From Candidatus Sumerlaeia bacterium (GTDB taxonomy: Bacteria > Sumerlaeota > Sumerlaeia > SLMS01 > JAHLLQ01): a DNA stretch of 46,209 nt. The translations under genes and the position numbers were made by a program. The notes under the pieces were generated by a model. The model was not told the DNA's origin and ran no database searches. It saw nothing but the letters and a program-made list of their open reading frames with translations. The stretch lies in contig JAHCAW010000031.1 in assembly GCA_019634695.1 (NCBI GenBank), positions 1 through 46,209 of the forward strand. Reading direction: 5' to 3'. This document shows, in pieces, positions 1 to 9,164 of this stretch (position 1 is its first letter; each line of letters begins with the position of its first letter).

Positions 1-493
1 AGGCCGCAATACGGAACGAGGGCCGGGGACTCCCCGGTTCTCATCGTTGCCTTCAGCACTCCACCTTCCGCTTTGCTGCCTTCAACACTCCCCCTTGCCG
101 CCGTCGGCAGTGCGCCGATTTGGCAGCCTTGGCTGCCTGCCACTGGGCACCTGATGTTGTGGCTGTGCACACTTCTGTGCGGCATCCGTTACGATGTGCG
201 GGTAATATCCTACCCAATACACGGGCTTACCCATCGCGAAATCGGCGCGCAACAGAGCGCATCCGGTTGCGCTTTGTTCTTGCCAAAATCAGCATGTGAT
301 TGTTTTGTAAGGACTTATACTGAGAGATCGTTTTCTTTGGCGCCGGGGGCCGGCGGAATGGGCATCTTGGCACGCATTGGGCTTATGGGAAGGGCAGGAG
401 ATGCGGCTCAAAGGTCTGCCATCGGATCCCCCACCGAAACGACCTTCCCCCAACGAGTTTCATCTCCTCTTTCTGTCCCCCTTTCTCCCCCCT
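1..493. other. Non-coding stretch, no gene recognised
   Basis: I find no convincing coding sequence here. The open frames are GC-driven, cross the strong terminator at 494-532 without a stop, and resemble no family. Because that terminator works on the plus strand, a plus-strand transcript should come from this stretch or from a gene just before the window. Purine-rich 387-393 and 396-403 are exactly complementary to 443-449 and 461-468 in a crossed (pseudoknot-like) order. This could be a small RNA, a 3' untranslated region, or chance complementarity of purine and pyrimidine tracts. Confidence 0.45.
49..106. repeat. Imperfect tandem duplication, period 29
   Basis: GCCTTCAGCACTCC at 49-62 recurs as GCCTTCAACACTCC at 78-91. 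Similarity continues for about 21 bases and then decays. There are two copies only, with no coding context. It is likely a local duplication rather than a functional array. Confidence 0.4.
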
Positions 494-532
494 GGCGCCG
501 GCTTCCCCCAGCCGGCGCCCCCTTTTTTTTTT
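494..532 (+). terminator. Strong intrinsic terminator
   Basis: A perfect 10-bp stem (494-503 with 510-519, GGCGCCGGCT/AGCCGGCGCC) has a six-base loop. It is followed by CCC and ten consecutive T residues at 523-532. On the minus strand no T tract follows, so it stops plus-strand transcription only. It ends three bases before the stop of the convergent glycosyltransferase. No plus-strand gene that it would serve is visible in the window. Confidence 0.85.
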
Positions 533-535
533 ACG

Positions 536-1327
536 TCAGCGCCTTGCCGTCCGGCCGTCGCGGCGGGCCGCGCGCAGCTTGCGCCGTCCGGCGGCCAGCA
601 GCCGGAAGGTCTCCAGAATCGTCGTGCCCAGCTCCAGTTTGCTCGCCCCGCGCTTGCGGTCGTAGCGCAGCACGAAGGGCACCTCGCGGATGCGCGCCCC
701 GAGGCAGGCCATATTGACGAGCAACTGATCGGTGCACGCGAAGCCGGCGCGCGTGATGAGCCGGTCGCCGTAGTGCTCGAAGGACCGACGCACCAGCCGC
801 AGGCGGTACGCGCGGTAGCCGCACGTGTAGTCGCGCACGCCGGGCAGGCCGAGGAAGAGGCGGAACAGGACGAGGGCGCCGAGGCTCATGGCCTGACGGT
901 GGAGCGGCACGCCGTGCTGGCGGCTGCCGCGGCGATAGCGCGAGGCGATGACGATGTCGGCGTCCTCGCTCAGGCCGGTTTCGAGCATGCCGGGGACGAA
1001 GCGCGGCGGGTGGGTGTTGTCGGCGTCCATGCACACGACGATGTCGTCATCGCTGGTGGAGAGTTCGACGACGCGGCGCAGGCCGGTCTTGATGGCCTCG
1101 CCGAGGCCGCGGTTCTGGGGGTGCTGAACCAGTTCGACGGGGACGCCGGCGCGGGCGGCGCGGCGGACGACTTCGGCCGTGCGGTCGGCGCTGCCGTCGT
1201 CGACGACGACGATGTGGGGGCGGGTCTCGGGGGGCAGGGTGGCGAACAGGCGCTGGAACGACCGCAGCAGCGGGGGCAGGCAGGCTTCCTCGTTGTAGGC
1301 GGGCAGGGAGACGAAGAGGCGCGGCAT
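536..1327 (-). CDS. Glycosyltransferase family 2 (dolichyl-phosphate mannose synthase-like)
   Basis: This is a 263-residue GT-A enzyme expected to transfer a sugar from a nucleotide donor, probably to a lipid carrier or glycan at the inner face of the membrane. It opens with the family 2 signature SLPAYNEE, followed by VVVDDGSADRT (nucleotide binding) and MDADNTHPP, whose Asp-x-Asp would bind the metal. No C-terminal membrane helices are seen, unlike many polyprenyl-phosphate versions. I chose the ATG at 1327 over an upstream TTG at 1393, because the TTG lies inside the T-rich tail of the sod terminator. The gene follows sod on the same strand. The acceptor cannot be told from sequence. Confidence 0.88.
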   Translation of the reverse strand: MPRLFVSLPAYNEEACLPPLLRSFQRLFATLPPETRPHIVVVDDGSADRTAEVVRRAARAGVPVELVQHPQNRGLGEAIKTGLRRVVELSTSDDDIVVCMDADNTHPPRFVPGMLETGLSEDADIVIASRYRRGSRQHGVPLHRQAMSLGALVLFRLFLGLPGVRDYTCGYRAYRLRLVRRSFEHYGDRLITRAGFACTDQLLVNMACLGARIREVPFVLRYDRKRGASKLELGTTILETFRLLAAGRRKLRAARRDGRTARR

Positions 1328-1390
1328 GGGGCGCGTGTCCGGCGGGGGAGTGACGTGTCGGGCCAAAGAGGGCGGGGCAGTGGCGTCGGG

Positions 1391-1427
1391 CAAGAAGAAC
1401 CGGCCCGGCCGAGGTCGGCCGGGCCGG
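1391..1427 (-). terminator. Intrinsic terminator of the superoxide dismutase gene
   Basis: On the minus strand a perfect 12-bp stem (1427-1416 with 1411-1400, CCGGCCCGGCCG/CGGCCGGGCCGG) has a four-base loop. It is followed by TTCTTCTTG. It lies 30 bases past the sod stop and separates that gene from the glycosyltransferase. Confidence 0.75.
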
Positions 1428-1457
1428 AGGCTCCGAGCGGGGGTGCGGCCGGGCGCG

Positions 1458-2069
<612 letters not shown>

Positions 2070-2304
2070 GAAGGAGTCTCCTGTGAGGGTGGGAGTGTGC
2101 CGTGCCGGGACGCTGAAACCCCCCGCCCGGGCAACGGGAACCTGAGGATGCAAGAGTTGCGCCACCGACGCCGGCCGGTCGGCACGAGCGGAATTGACGG
2201 CGCGCCCCCGATGCATCTACGCTCAGCCAACTCCAGACCGGGCGCGCAGATCAACCCCGGAAGTTGCGGAGCCCCCCAATGCCGGCAGCGGAGAGCGGCC
2301 CGAC

Positions 2305-3540
2305 ATGTACCTGAAGCGCCTGAAGCTGGAGAACATCAAGTGCCTCCGGGAGGCGGGGTTCGACTTCACCACGTCGGCGCACCCGAACGGCGGCCCCGGC
2401 TGGTTCGTCCTCGCCGGGGGAAATGGGACCGGTAAGACGACGGTGTTGCAGGTGGCGGCGTTCTTCTACTTCAACACCTCCAAGTACTCGACTGCGTGGA
2501 AGATGGATTTCACTCCGGTCAAAGCTGGAGATCTCGGGCACGCTTCTGCCGTGTTCGCCAAGCACTCCGGTCAATCTCGTGACGCGGAGGCGGAGATTTC
2601 GTACTCATGGCAGCGTGACGATGACGGCATCTGTAGCATTCATGGAAATGTCACGAAACCGGAGCGCACCGAGGCGATGGTCGCAGGCTACGGTTCGCAT
2701 AGGCGCCTGCGAGGCGCCGCACTCTCGCTTCGAGACGATCTCGAAGCTGGGACTCCCGGAGTTTCTGTCATCAGTCTTTTCCAGGAAGACGCCGGCCTCG
2801 ATCATCTGGCCGAATGGATCGTTCGGGTGGGGCTCAAGGATGACGCGCACGAATTGCGCGATGCGGTGATCGACCTGCTGGATTCCGAGCTGTACCAGGG
2901 TGCCATCGAGTGTGCGAGCCGGTTCGACGAGGACGGCCGGTTGCTCTTCCGCGATCGCGACGGGCGGGAGTTCCCGCTGACGCAGTGCAGCGACGGCGTG
3001 CGGTCGGTGACGGGCATCGTGCTCGACCTGCTGCTGAACATGCAGCGCGTGCACAAGACGCTCCGGATCGAGAATGGCATCGTGCAGCACCCCGGCGTCG
3101 TGCTCATCGACGAGCCCGACAATCATCTGCACCCCGAATGGCAGATGCAGGTGGGACACTGGTTCAAGAAGCACTTCCCGCAGGTGCAGTTCATCGTCGC
3201 AACGCACAGCCCGTTCGTTTGTCAGGCGGCGGACAAGATCTGGCGGCTCGACAACGAGGCGGGCGAGATTGCTCCGCGCGAACTCTCCGCCGAGCAGATG
3301 GAGGCCATCCAGACGGGCACGATCGCCACCGTTCTCGAATCGGACGCCTTCCGCATCTTCAACACGATGCCCTCCCCCGTGCGGCGGGACTATCAGGAGT
3401 ACCGCCAACTTCGCGAGAAGAAGGTGCTTGGTGCATCCATGACCGCCGAGGAGCAGGGACAGTACGAGCGACTCGCAGCCCAGTTTCCGGCCCCGTCGGT
3501 GAAGGCCGACGCAGACTTCGACCGACTCTTCTCGTCATGA
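2305..3540 (+). CDS. AAA ATPase of a Septu-like defence pair (PtuA-like)
   Basis: This 411-residue ABC/SMC-like ATPase has a Walker A motif GGNGTGKTT (residues 38-46), a degenerate signature LTQCSDGVRS, Walker B VVLIDEPDNHLHPEW and the H-loop VATHSPF. This matches the AAA_15/AAA_21 group found in anti-phage ATPases. Its stop overlaps the start of an HNH nuclease gene as ATGA, so the two are probably co-translated. In Septu systems PtuA (ATPase) and PtuB (HNH) form a complex that cuts DNA when activated. The protein is somewhat shorter than typical PtuA. The ATG at 2305 is preferred over an upstream frame start at 2194, because family similarity begins there. Assignment to Septu rather than another AAA/HNH pair is inference. 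Confidence 0.85.
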   Translation: MYLKRLKLENIKCLREAGFDFTTSAHPNGGPGWFVLAGGNGTGKTTVLQVAAFFYFNTSKYSTAWKMDFTPVKAGDLGHASAVFAKHSGQSRDAEAEISYSWQRDDDGICSIHGNVTKPERTEAMVAGYGSHRRLRGAALSLRDDLEAGTPGVSVISLFQEDAGLDHLAEWIVRVGLKDDAHELRDAVIDLLDSELYQGAIECASRFDEDGRLLFRDRDGREFPLTQCSDGVRSVTGIVLDLLLNMQRVHKTLRIENGIVQHPGVVLIDEPDNHLHPEWQMQVGHWFKKHFPQVQFIVATHSPFVCQAADKIWRLDNEAGEIAPRELSAEQMEAIQTGTIATVLESDAFRIFNTMPSPVRRDYQEYRQLREKKVLGASMTAEEQGQYERLAAQFPAPSVKADADFDRLFSS

Positions 3541-4286
3541 AGGCGGTCATCCGCAAGCCCTTGAATCCTCCGCAACTGGACTTCTTGCGGAAGCAGCAGT
3601 CGGACGTCGACGCGGAGCCGACCAGGAAGAAGCAGGCCGACCGGGCCCAGACTCTCTGGCGGGGTCAAACCCGGTCACGCACGTTCCGCGAGATTCGCGA
3701 GACTCTTCACGGTATGTGCCACAGCTTGGGACGCTGCATGTACTGCGAGGACTCCCGAGCCACGGACATCGAGCACATTCGCCCCAAGGAGCACTACCCC
3801 GAGGTGGCGTTCGTCTGGGAGAACTACGCCTACGCCTGCAACGTTTGCAATCAGCAGTACAAGAGCGACCGCTACTGCGAGGGATTTCTGGATCCGACAG
3901 TGGCCGGGTTCGATGTCTGGGAGCATTGGCGGTTCGATCCGGCGACGGGTGCGCTGATCGCCCGCCCCGGCACGCCGGCGGAGGAGACGCTGCGCATCCT
4001 CGGATTCAAGCACGACGCGCGGAAGCCCGAGCGCACGGACCTGACGATCCGGCGACGCGACTTCTACGGGCTGGTCGTGCACCTGGTCCGCAGCTATGGC
4101 GTCGCTCGGCGCACCGGGGATGTCGCCGAGACGAAGCAAGTTGTCGATCAATTGCGATCCCCGCTTCAGTTCGCCAGCATCGTCGAGTGGGCACTGCGCA
4201 ACAGACAACCCGCGGAGAATGATCGCAGCGTTCGCTTGGTGCTGGACGCCTATCCGGAACTCCCGGACCTTGTGCTCACGGGCTGA
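3537..4286 (+). CDS. HNH endonuclease of a Septu-like defence pair (PtuB-like)
   Basis: This 249-residue predicted nuclease resembles the TIGR02646/PtuB family. The N-terminus MKAVIRKPLNPP is typical of the family. The core has two zinc CxxC pairs (C67/C70 in CMYC and C101/C104 in CNVC) around DIEHIRPK, where H80 is the likely catalytic His, and N96 in VWENY. All key residues are intact. The start codon overlaps the ATPase stop (ATGA), and the longer frame beginning at 2910 is just the shadow of the ATPase gene. Its partner should be the ATPase at 2305-3540. An unrelated esterase follows on the opposite strand 24 bases later, so the pair stands alone. Confidence 0.87.
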   Translation: MKAVIRKPLNPPQLDFLRKQQSDVDAEPTRKKQADRAQTLWRGQTRSRTFREIRETLHGMCHSLGRCMYCEDSRATDIEHIRPKEHYPEVAFVWENYAYACNVCNQQYKSDRYCEGFLDPTVAGFDVWEHWRFDPATGALIARPGTPAEETLRILGFKHDARKPERTDLTIRRRDFYGLVVHLVRSYGVARRTGDVAETKQVVDQLRSPLQFASIVEWALRNRQPAENDRSVRLVLDAYPELPDLVLTG

Positions 4287-4310
4287 CGCTGGCGACGGCC
4301 CGCTTCGTCC

Positions 4311-5111
4311 TCACCGCAACTGCTCGTCGAAGAAGGCGAGCGTGTCGGCCAGATGCTCGTGCCAGTAGGCCCAACTGTGCGTGCCGGGCAGGGCGGCGAA
4401 GGTGTGCGGGATGCCGTCGGCCAGCAGGGCGTCGTGGAGCGCGCGGTTGTGCTCGAACAGCTTGTCCTCGACGCCGCAATCGAAGCGCACCGGTGGCAGT
4501 GCGGCGCGGTGGTGTCGCATCCAGTAGAGCACCGAGCGGTCCTCCTCGGGGGGCTCGCCGTAGAGTTCCGGGCGGTTTGCCACGAACAGCGCCATCTGGT
4601 CGAAGTGCGTCACCGACGAGTGGCCGGCGATGGCGCGGAAGCGGTCGGGGTACTTCGCCCCAAGGCGCAGGGCGCCGAAGCCGCCCATCGAGAAGCCCGC
4701 GAGGAAGACCGGCAACGACGGGCCGAAGCAGGCGAACTCATCGCGCGCGCACCCGATGACGTCGTCCACGATCCAGCGTTCGCAGTCGCGCGTCGGGGTC
4801 TTCAGGTAGCCGCTGCCCTCGCCCAGCAGGCCGTCCGACGGCATCACCAGCGCCATGGGCCGGATGGCGCCGGATGCGATCAGGTCGCGCGCCGCGACGT
4901 GCGCGCCGCCGTTGAACGCCCACGACCAGTTCGATCCGAACACGCCGTGCAGCAGCACGACCATCGGCAGGTTGCCCGCCTCCTCGTGGCCCGGCGGAAT
5001 CCACAATGTAACATTATCCCGGGCGCCGAGCGCCGGACTGAGAAAGGTCAGAAAGTGGAATCCCTCGGGCGTGAAACGGGGAAAGCTCTTTTCGACTCGC
5101 GGATAGGGCAT
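4311..5111 (-). CDS. Putative esterase, alpha/beta hydrolase (esterase D type)
   Basis: This 266-residue alpha/beta hydrolase belongs to the esterase D/S-formylglutathione hydrolase-like group (PF00756). The catalytic triad is readable: S141 in GFSMGG, D216 in GVEDKLFEHN and H245 in PGTHSWAYW. The oxyanion strand is VVLLHGVFGS (51-60). No signal peptide is seen, so it is probably cytoplasmic. It is the second gene of a minus-strand pair, 30 bases after an aminotransferase, and likely co-transcribed with it. The substrate could be a small acyl ester or thioester; the sequence does not say which. An ATG start is used, although its ribosome site is weak. Confidence 0.88.
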   Translation of the reverse strand: MPYPRVEKSFPRFTPEGFHFLTFLSPALGARDNVTLWIPPGHEEAGNLPMVVLLHGVFGSNWSWAFNGGAHVAARDLIASGAIRPMALVMPSDGLLGEGSGYLKTPTRDCERWIVDDVIGCARDEFACFGPSLPVFLAGFSMGGFGALRLGAKYPDRFRAIAGHSSVTHFDQMALFVANRPELYGEPPEEDRSVLYWMRHHRAALPPVRFDCGVEDKLFEHNRALHDALLADGIPHTFAALPGTHSWAYWHEHLADTLAFFDEQLR

Positions 5112-5141
5112 GGATGGAAACTCTCGGCGGCGGTGGGGCGG

Positions 5142-6353
5142 TCAGGAGGGGGCGCGTCTCAGGCGGGCGGCCGCGCGCGCGATGGCCTCTTCGTCGGCGT
5201 TCACGACGGTCGTCACGACGTGCGGCGTGGGGAAACCGTAAAGTTCGCCGGGATGCACGAGCACCCCTTCGGCGCGCACCAGGTCCAGCGCCGCCGCCGG
5301 CGCATCCTCCACGGCGACGGGCACCGGCAGGTACACGCCGCCGTCCGGCATGGCCGCGTCGAAGCCCCTGGCACGCCATGCCGCCACGCAGCGCTCCATG
5401 GCCCCGCGATAGCGCGCGGCGAACTCCGCCGCCGGTCCCGCCCCCGCGCGCAGCAACTCCGGCACCGCCGCCTGCACCGCCTCGTTCACCGGCAGGAAGG
5501 TGTCGCACAGGTACTCCATCGCGGAGAGCAACCGGCGCCGCTTCTCCGCGTCGCCCTCGACCACCATCCAGCCCGCCTTCAGCCCCGGCAGCGAGAGCAT
5601 CTTCGACAACCCGTTGAGCGTCACGCTCAGCGCCGCGCCGCATTCGGCCGGGCGCGGCACGCGGGCCGCCGCGTGTCGGATTTCGCGGAACACCTCGTCG
5701 AAGACGATCACCAGGCCATGCCGGCGCGCCACGGCCGCCAGCGCAGTCAGTTCCTCCTCTGTCGCCACCGTCCCCGTCGGGTTGTGCGGCGACACCACCA
5801 CCAGCACCCGCGTGCGCGGCGTGAGCTGAAACGCCACTTCCTCGGCATCGATGCCCCATCGTCCGCCCGCCTCGCGGCGCAGGTGGTACGACCGCACCGA
5901 TGTGCCGGCCAGACGCGCCAGATCGTCGAACAGGGGATACGTCGGCGCGGGACACAGCACCTCGTCGCCCGGCTCGCACAGCAGCCGGAAGAGCGCCCAG
6001 TAGGCGAAGCTGCTGCCCGGCGTCAGCACCACGTCGTCGGCCGACCTCGTCCCGTGCCACGCCGCCACCGCCTCGCGCGCCCGCGCGTTTCCCCGCGCGT
6101 CCGGTCGATACGGATGCGACGCGCTCAAGCCCGCCAGCAGTGCGTGCTCGAGCACCGCGTGGGGGAACTCGTATCCATGCTCGTGCGGACTGGCAGTCAC
6201 CAGATCGACGACGGACAACCCGGCCGCACGCCGCGCCCGCACCGCTTCGGTCAACTCCGACGGACACGCCTCGCCCCACTCGCGCAGCAGACGCGGGACG
6301 GGCAACTGTCTGCTAGGCTGCTCCACAGCTATCCCCGTGAACGAACGTTGCAC
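5142..6353 (-). CDS. Aminotransferase class I/II, PLP-dependent
   Basis: This fold-type I aminotransferase has about 403 residues. N191 in SPHNPTG, D219 in FDEVF and the Schiff-base lysine K251 in NGLSKMLSLPGLKAGW are all present, as expected for the AspC/alanine-type subgroup. It moves an amino group between an amino acid and a 2-oxoacid; the exact substrate cannot be read. The upstream-most start (GTG at 6353) has no clear ribosome site. An in-frame GTG at 6326 or a TTG soon after may be the true start, because family similarity begins near PVPRLLREW. It is the first gene of a two-gene operon with the esterase. Confidence 0.9.
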   Translation of the reverse strand: MQRSFTGIAVEQPSRQLPVPRLLREWGEACPSELTEAVRARRAAGLSVVDLVTASPHEHGYEFPHAVLEHALLAGLSASHPYRPDARGNARAREAVAAWHGTRSADDVVLTPGSSFAYWALFRLLCEPGDEVLCPAPTYPLFDDLARLAGTSVRSYHLRREAGGRWGIDAEEVAFQLTPRTRVLVVVSPHNPTGTVATEEELTALAAVARRHGLVIVFDEVFREIRHAAARVPRPAECGAALSVTLNGLSKMLSLPGLKAGWMVVEGDAEKRRRLLSAMEYLCDTFLPVNEAVQAAVPELLRAGAGPAAEFAARYRGAMERCVAAWRARGFDAAMPDGGVYLPVPVAVEDAPAAALDLVRAEGVLVHPGELYGFPTPHVVTTVVNADEEAIARAAARLRRAPS

Positions 6354-6533
6354 AAGGCCCGCAGTTGGACCTGTGAAGTGTCAATGAGATAGCGGGGCAA
6401 AGGCAGGCCTGAGGTGACTATGGAGGTGCAGGTCTCAAGCGCGACTCAGGCTGATTCCTGTTGACGTAGGCTTCGACCACGTGAGACGTTGGTGAGCATC
6501 AAGGAAAAAGGAGAGTTGCCTGAAGGAGATGCT

Positions 6534-7889
6534 ATGGAAATCAAAAGCCTATCATATGGGAACGTCTATGGCCACCTATCAGGAAAGTTAAAATTCTCCC
6601 GTGGGGAGAACTTCCTCGTGGGAATCAATGGTTGCGGGAAGACCACAGTTTTGAACCTAATCCGATGGATTCTGGGTCCGATGTTTCCTGAGCTTTGCAC
6701 TCTGGAACACGATTTTATTTCCATCGAAGTCGGCCATATGGGTATTGTCTATGAAATTCGCAGTGAGATCAGCAAGGGGGAGCACATACTTACCGTAACC
6801 ACGAATACTTCAGAGAAACAAGACTACAAGCCAATCAAGACTCGATTGCGAGTTGAGCCAGCGGTGGCGAGAGGCAACCCACTCTACTACCTTAAGGAGC
6901 TGAAGGAGACTTATCGAAGCTTGGCTCCAGAGCGGCATGAAATCCCGACTTGGAGACTGCTGGATGAGAAGTTGCCATCACCAATGTTCGTGGGCCTTGG
7001 GCGCGAAGTCATGGGACCGCCATTAATCGATGGCGGAAATCCTGCTCAAAGAGCACGCAAAGTCGGGGATCGGCAATCTATATCCAAGTCTATCGAACTG
7101 ATGCGCGATGCATTTAACAGTGTGCGAAGGCAGCTTGTGGAAATCAATGATGACCTAAATCGAAAGGTACTAGAGGCAAGCTTCTCCGATGCAATTCTTC
7201 GCTCGCCAAAGTTCCGCACAGTAGCCGCTGGGGAAATGGAGGAAAAGATCGGAAAATTAAAAAGTAAGTTCCAAGGAAGTTCAGAAAGGCTTAAATACTC
7301 AAAAGTGTTATCTGCGCCTGAAGTTTGCTTGGCAATAGTCAAGTATCTTGAAGAGTTGGAGGGTGTTCTTGCCGCGAGAAATATGCAGTCGAGACGTCCT
7401 TCGGAGCAAGATCTCATGATTGCCTTTAATCAGCATAATTTTGAACGCGCCAAAAGAATGTTTGACTTGTTTGAGCGTTATGAGGGCGAGGTTCAGGCTG
7501 TTCGAGAGGAAATCGACACCTTTGAGCATGTGGTTAATGGGTTTCTAAACGACTCTGGAAAGGAGATTCATTTCCTTCCGGACACGGGCGTCCCCTGCTT
7601 CAGGAGTCAGACCTGCTCAACTACGATGTCCTTGGCGGAGCTTTCTTCGGGCGAGGCCCAAATCGTCATTATTTTGAGCTACTGTGCATTCCTCGCGAAG
7701 GAAGGAGTTCCGATTATCATCGATGAGCCCGAGCTCTCCCTTCACGTGGAGTAGCAGAAGGAGTTTGTTGGGGCGGTGAAGAAGCTGCTTCCTGCAGAGT
7801 GCCAGACGATCATGGCGACTCACAGTCCTGAGATCTGCGGTGCTAGCGGCGTTAATGTTCAAGCGATCTCTGTAGGAGTCCGCAAGTGA
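6534..7889 (+). pseudogene. PARIS-like AAA ATPase (AriA-like), interrupted by in-frame TAG
   Basis: This ABC-type ATPase resembles AriA of the PARIS anti-phage system. Walker A is GINGCGKTT (residues 30-38), the signature is LSSGEAQ and Walker B is IIIDEPELSLH. TAG at 7752-7754 stops translation after LSLHVE, giving 406 residues. The same frame continues QKEF and reaches the H-loop MATHSPE before TGA at 7887-7889, for 451 codons in all. Relatives usually have Trp at this place, so TGG to TAG is the likely change. The start is ATG at 6534, with AAGGAG five bases upstream. The end overlaps the next start as GTGA. Codons are A/T-rich compared with the neighbours. A sequencing error cannot be excluded. 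Confidence 0.82.
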
Positions 7890-8746
7890 AGTCAACACGC
7901 CCAATCCGCGGAGAGTACTCCGGACGCTCCTATCTTCTCTTCAATGATTACAATGATATTAATTTGTTTGTTGAGGACAAGGGTTTCGAGAATCTCTATC
8001 TCGAAATACTACGCCGCTCGGGGACAAGGGTGCGCAAGGTCTTCTCAAGAGATGGGAAGAAGGCAGTTCTGAAGGCGGCAGAGAGTTGCAGCGATAGCAA
8101 GTGTGTCTACCTAATTGATAGGGATTGGGACGATGCGCTTGGGATTCGGTACGATCTTGATCGGCTGATTGTGCTAGATAGGCATTCAATAGAGAACTAC
8201 TTCTTGGAGTACGGGGGCTTTTGTGGAATTGTAAGGGCCTCCAAGCCGCGAGAGGATGTTGAGAAAGTTCTCAGTAAGGATGTATTTGATGAGATTGTGC
8301 AGGAAGTATCCGATGCGCTGAGGCCGCTTTTTGAATGCTTCTTGACAATTCAGATGGAGGGAAGTGGGGAGCAAAACTGCTCTGCGATGCCAGGCAAGTT
8401 TGCTGAAGGGAAGGGCGGGCTTGGAGGACCAAATTGCAAAGCGATCCAGGAGTTCATTGCTGATCGGGGAATCCGAACACTCGATGCCGCACGACACTAC
8501 TTTGCTCTGGCCGATCTGCGGGAACGGGGACACGGGAAGTTCATGATCCACTTCGTTTGGAATAGCGTTCGGTGCGCTGCGAGTCTGAAACAGATTGGAC
8601 GAGACGAGCTCTTGATTCGGCTGGCGCAGTTGGTAGATGCGTCTGTGTTCGACTATCTCATGAGGGAGATTGGGCGTTGTGCCGAGATGAGGGGGCATCT
8701 GCGCGAGATCTCGACTCAGTTGCCAGCAGGCTCTGCCGATTCCTAG
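7886..8746 (+). CDS. DUF4435 TOPRIM-like nuclease (AriB-like, PARIS effector)
   Basis: This 286-residue DUF4435 protein is related to OLD/TOPRIM nucleases. The expected acidic residues are present: E30 in FVEDKGFE, then D78 and D80 in LIDRDWDD, followed by the family motif DRHSIENYF. In PARIS, AriA holds AriB and releases it when a phage anti-restriction protein is sensed; AriB then cuts host tRNA and stops growth. Translation starts at GTG 7886, overlapping the upstream stop as GTGA, so it probably depends on ribosomes arriving through the ATPase frame. The upstream TAG lies 132 bases earlier and could reduce its expression. Base composition is A/T-rich, as in its partner. The name rests on gene order and motifs. 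Confidence 0.85.
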   Translation: MKSTRPIRGEYSGRSYLLFNDYNDINLFVEDKGFENLYLEILRRSGTRVRKVFSRDGKKAVLKAAESCSDSKCVYLIDRDWDDALGIRYDLDRLIVLDRHSIENYFLEYGGFCGIVRASKPREDVEKVLSKDVFDEIVQEVSDALRPLFECFLTIQMEGSGEQNCSAMPGKFAEGKGGLGGPNCKAIQEFIADRGIRTLDAARHYFALADLRERGHGKFMIHFVWNSVRCAASLKQIGRDELLIRLAQLVDASVFDYLMREIGRCAEMRGHLREISTQLPAGSADS

Positions 8747-9164
8747 CCCCCAATACTCTCAGATTTGCCAGTGGAAGTCCAGAACCGCTCGTGTCCTGAC
8801 CCGTAGATTTGTTATGTATCAAGGGGCACGGAGATCGCGCTAAGGGCTCGAGAATTGGGCATGAAGTGAGCCCCTGTTTCTACTCTCACTTCGGGTTCAT
8901 GACACCAGGTGCCGGCTGCGCGAAGCGCTACGCACGTACTGGGGCATCGGGCAGCCGCCCAAGGCCCCAGGTGGGGTAGCAGTTCTTCGTGTGGGGGCTC
9001 GTGGAACCTGGCGCCTCGGGCGCCACCCCACCGGACTCGATGTTGACTCGGGATGCGGGCTCTCTCCCCATCGTGGTTCCTTCTTGCCATTGCTGCCCCG
9101 GAGGGACTAGGCCCTTGAACGAAACCGAACGACGATACCTTGGGCCCCGGTCCCTTCCGTCCGC
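8747..9164. other. Intergenic stretch between the PARIS-like pair and the histidine kinase
   Basis: I see no gene in these 418 bases. Frames on either strand match no family. The stretch holds a foldable element at 8970-9032 and a weak TTGAAC box at 9115-9120 before the kinase start. Composition changes from A/T-rich to GC-rich across it, so it may hold the right edge of the acquired segment. I found no clear flanking repeat. Confidence 0.5.
8970..9032. other. Foldable element: long-range 8-bp stem plus nested hairpin
   Basis: GGTGGGGT at 8970-8977 is the exact complement of ACCCCACC at 9025-9032. Directly inside its right arm is a perfect hairpin, GGCGCC (9010-9015), TCG, GGCGCC (9019-9024). 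The two helices would stack. No T tract follows, so this is not a standard terminator. It may be a structured leader, a mobile-element remnant or chance in GC-rich DNA. Confidence 0.35.

Noticed and set aside
73..717. A plus-strand frame at the start of the window
   Set aside because: It runs through the terminator at 494-532 into the opposite gene and resembles no family.
2910..4286. A long N-terminal extension of the HNH gene
   Set aside because: It reads the ATPase gene in another frame; family similarity begins at ATG 3537, which overlaps the ATPase stop.
7740..7889. A frameshift as the cause of the broken ATPase
   Set aside because: Frame is kept on both sides of TAG and the H-loop follows in the same frame, so a single base change explains it better.
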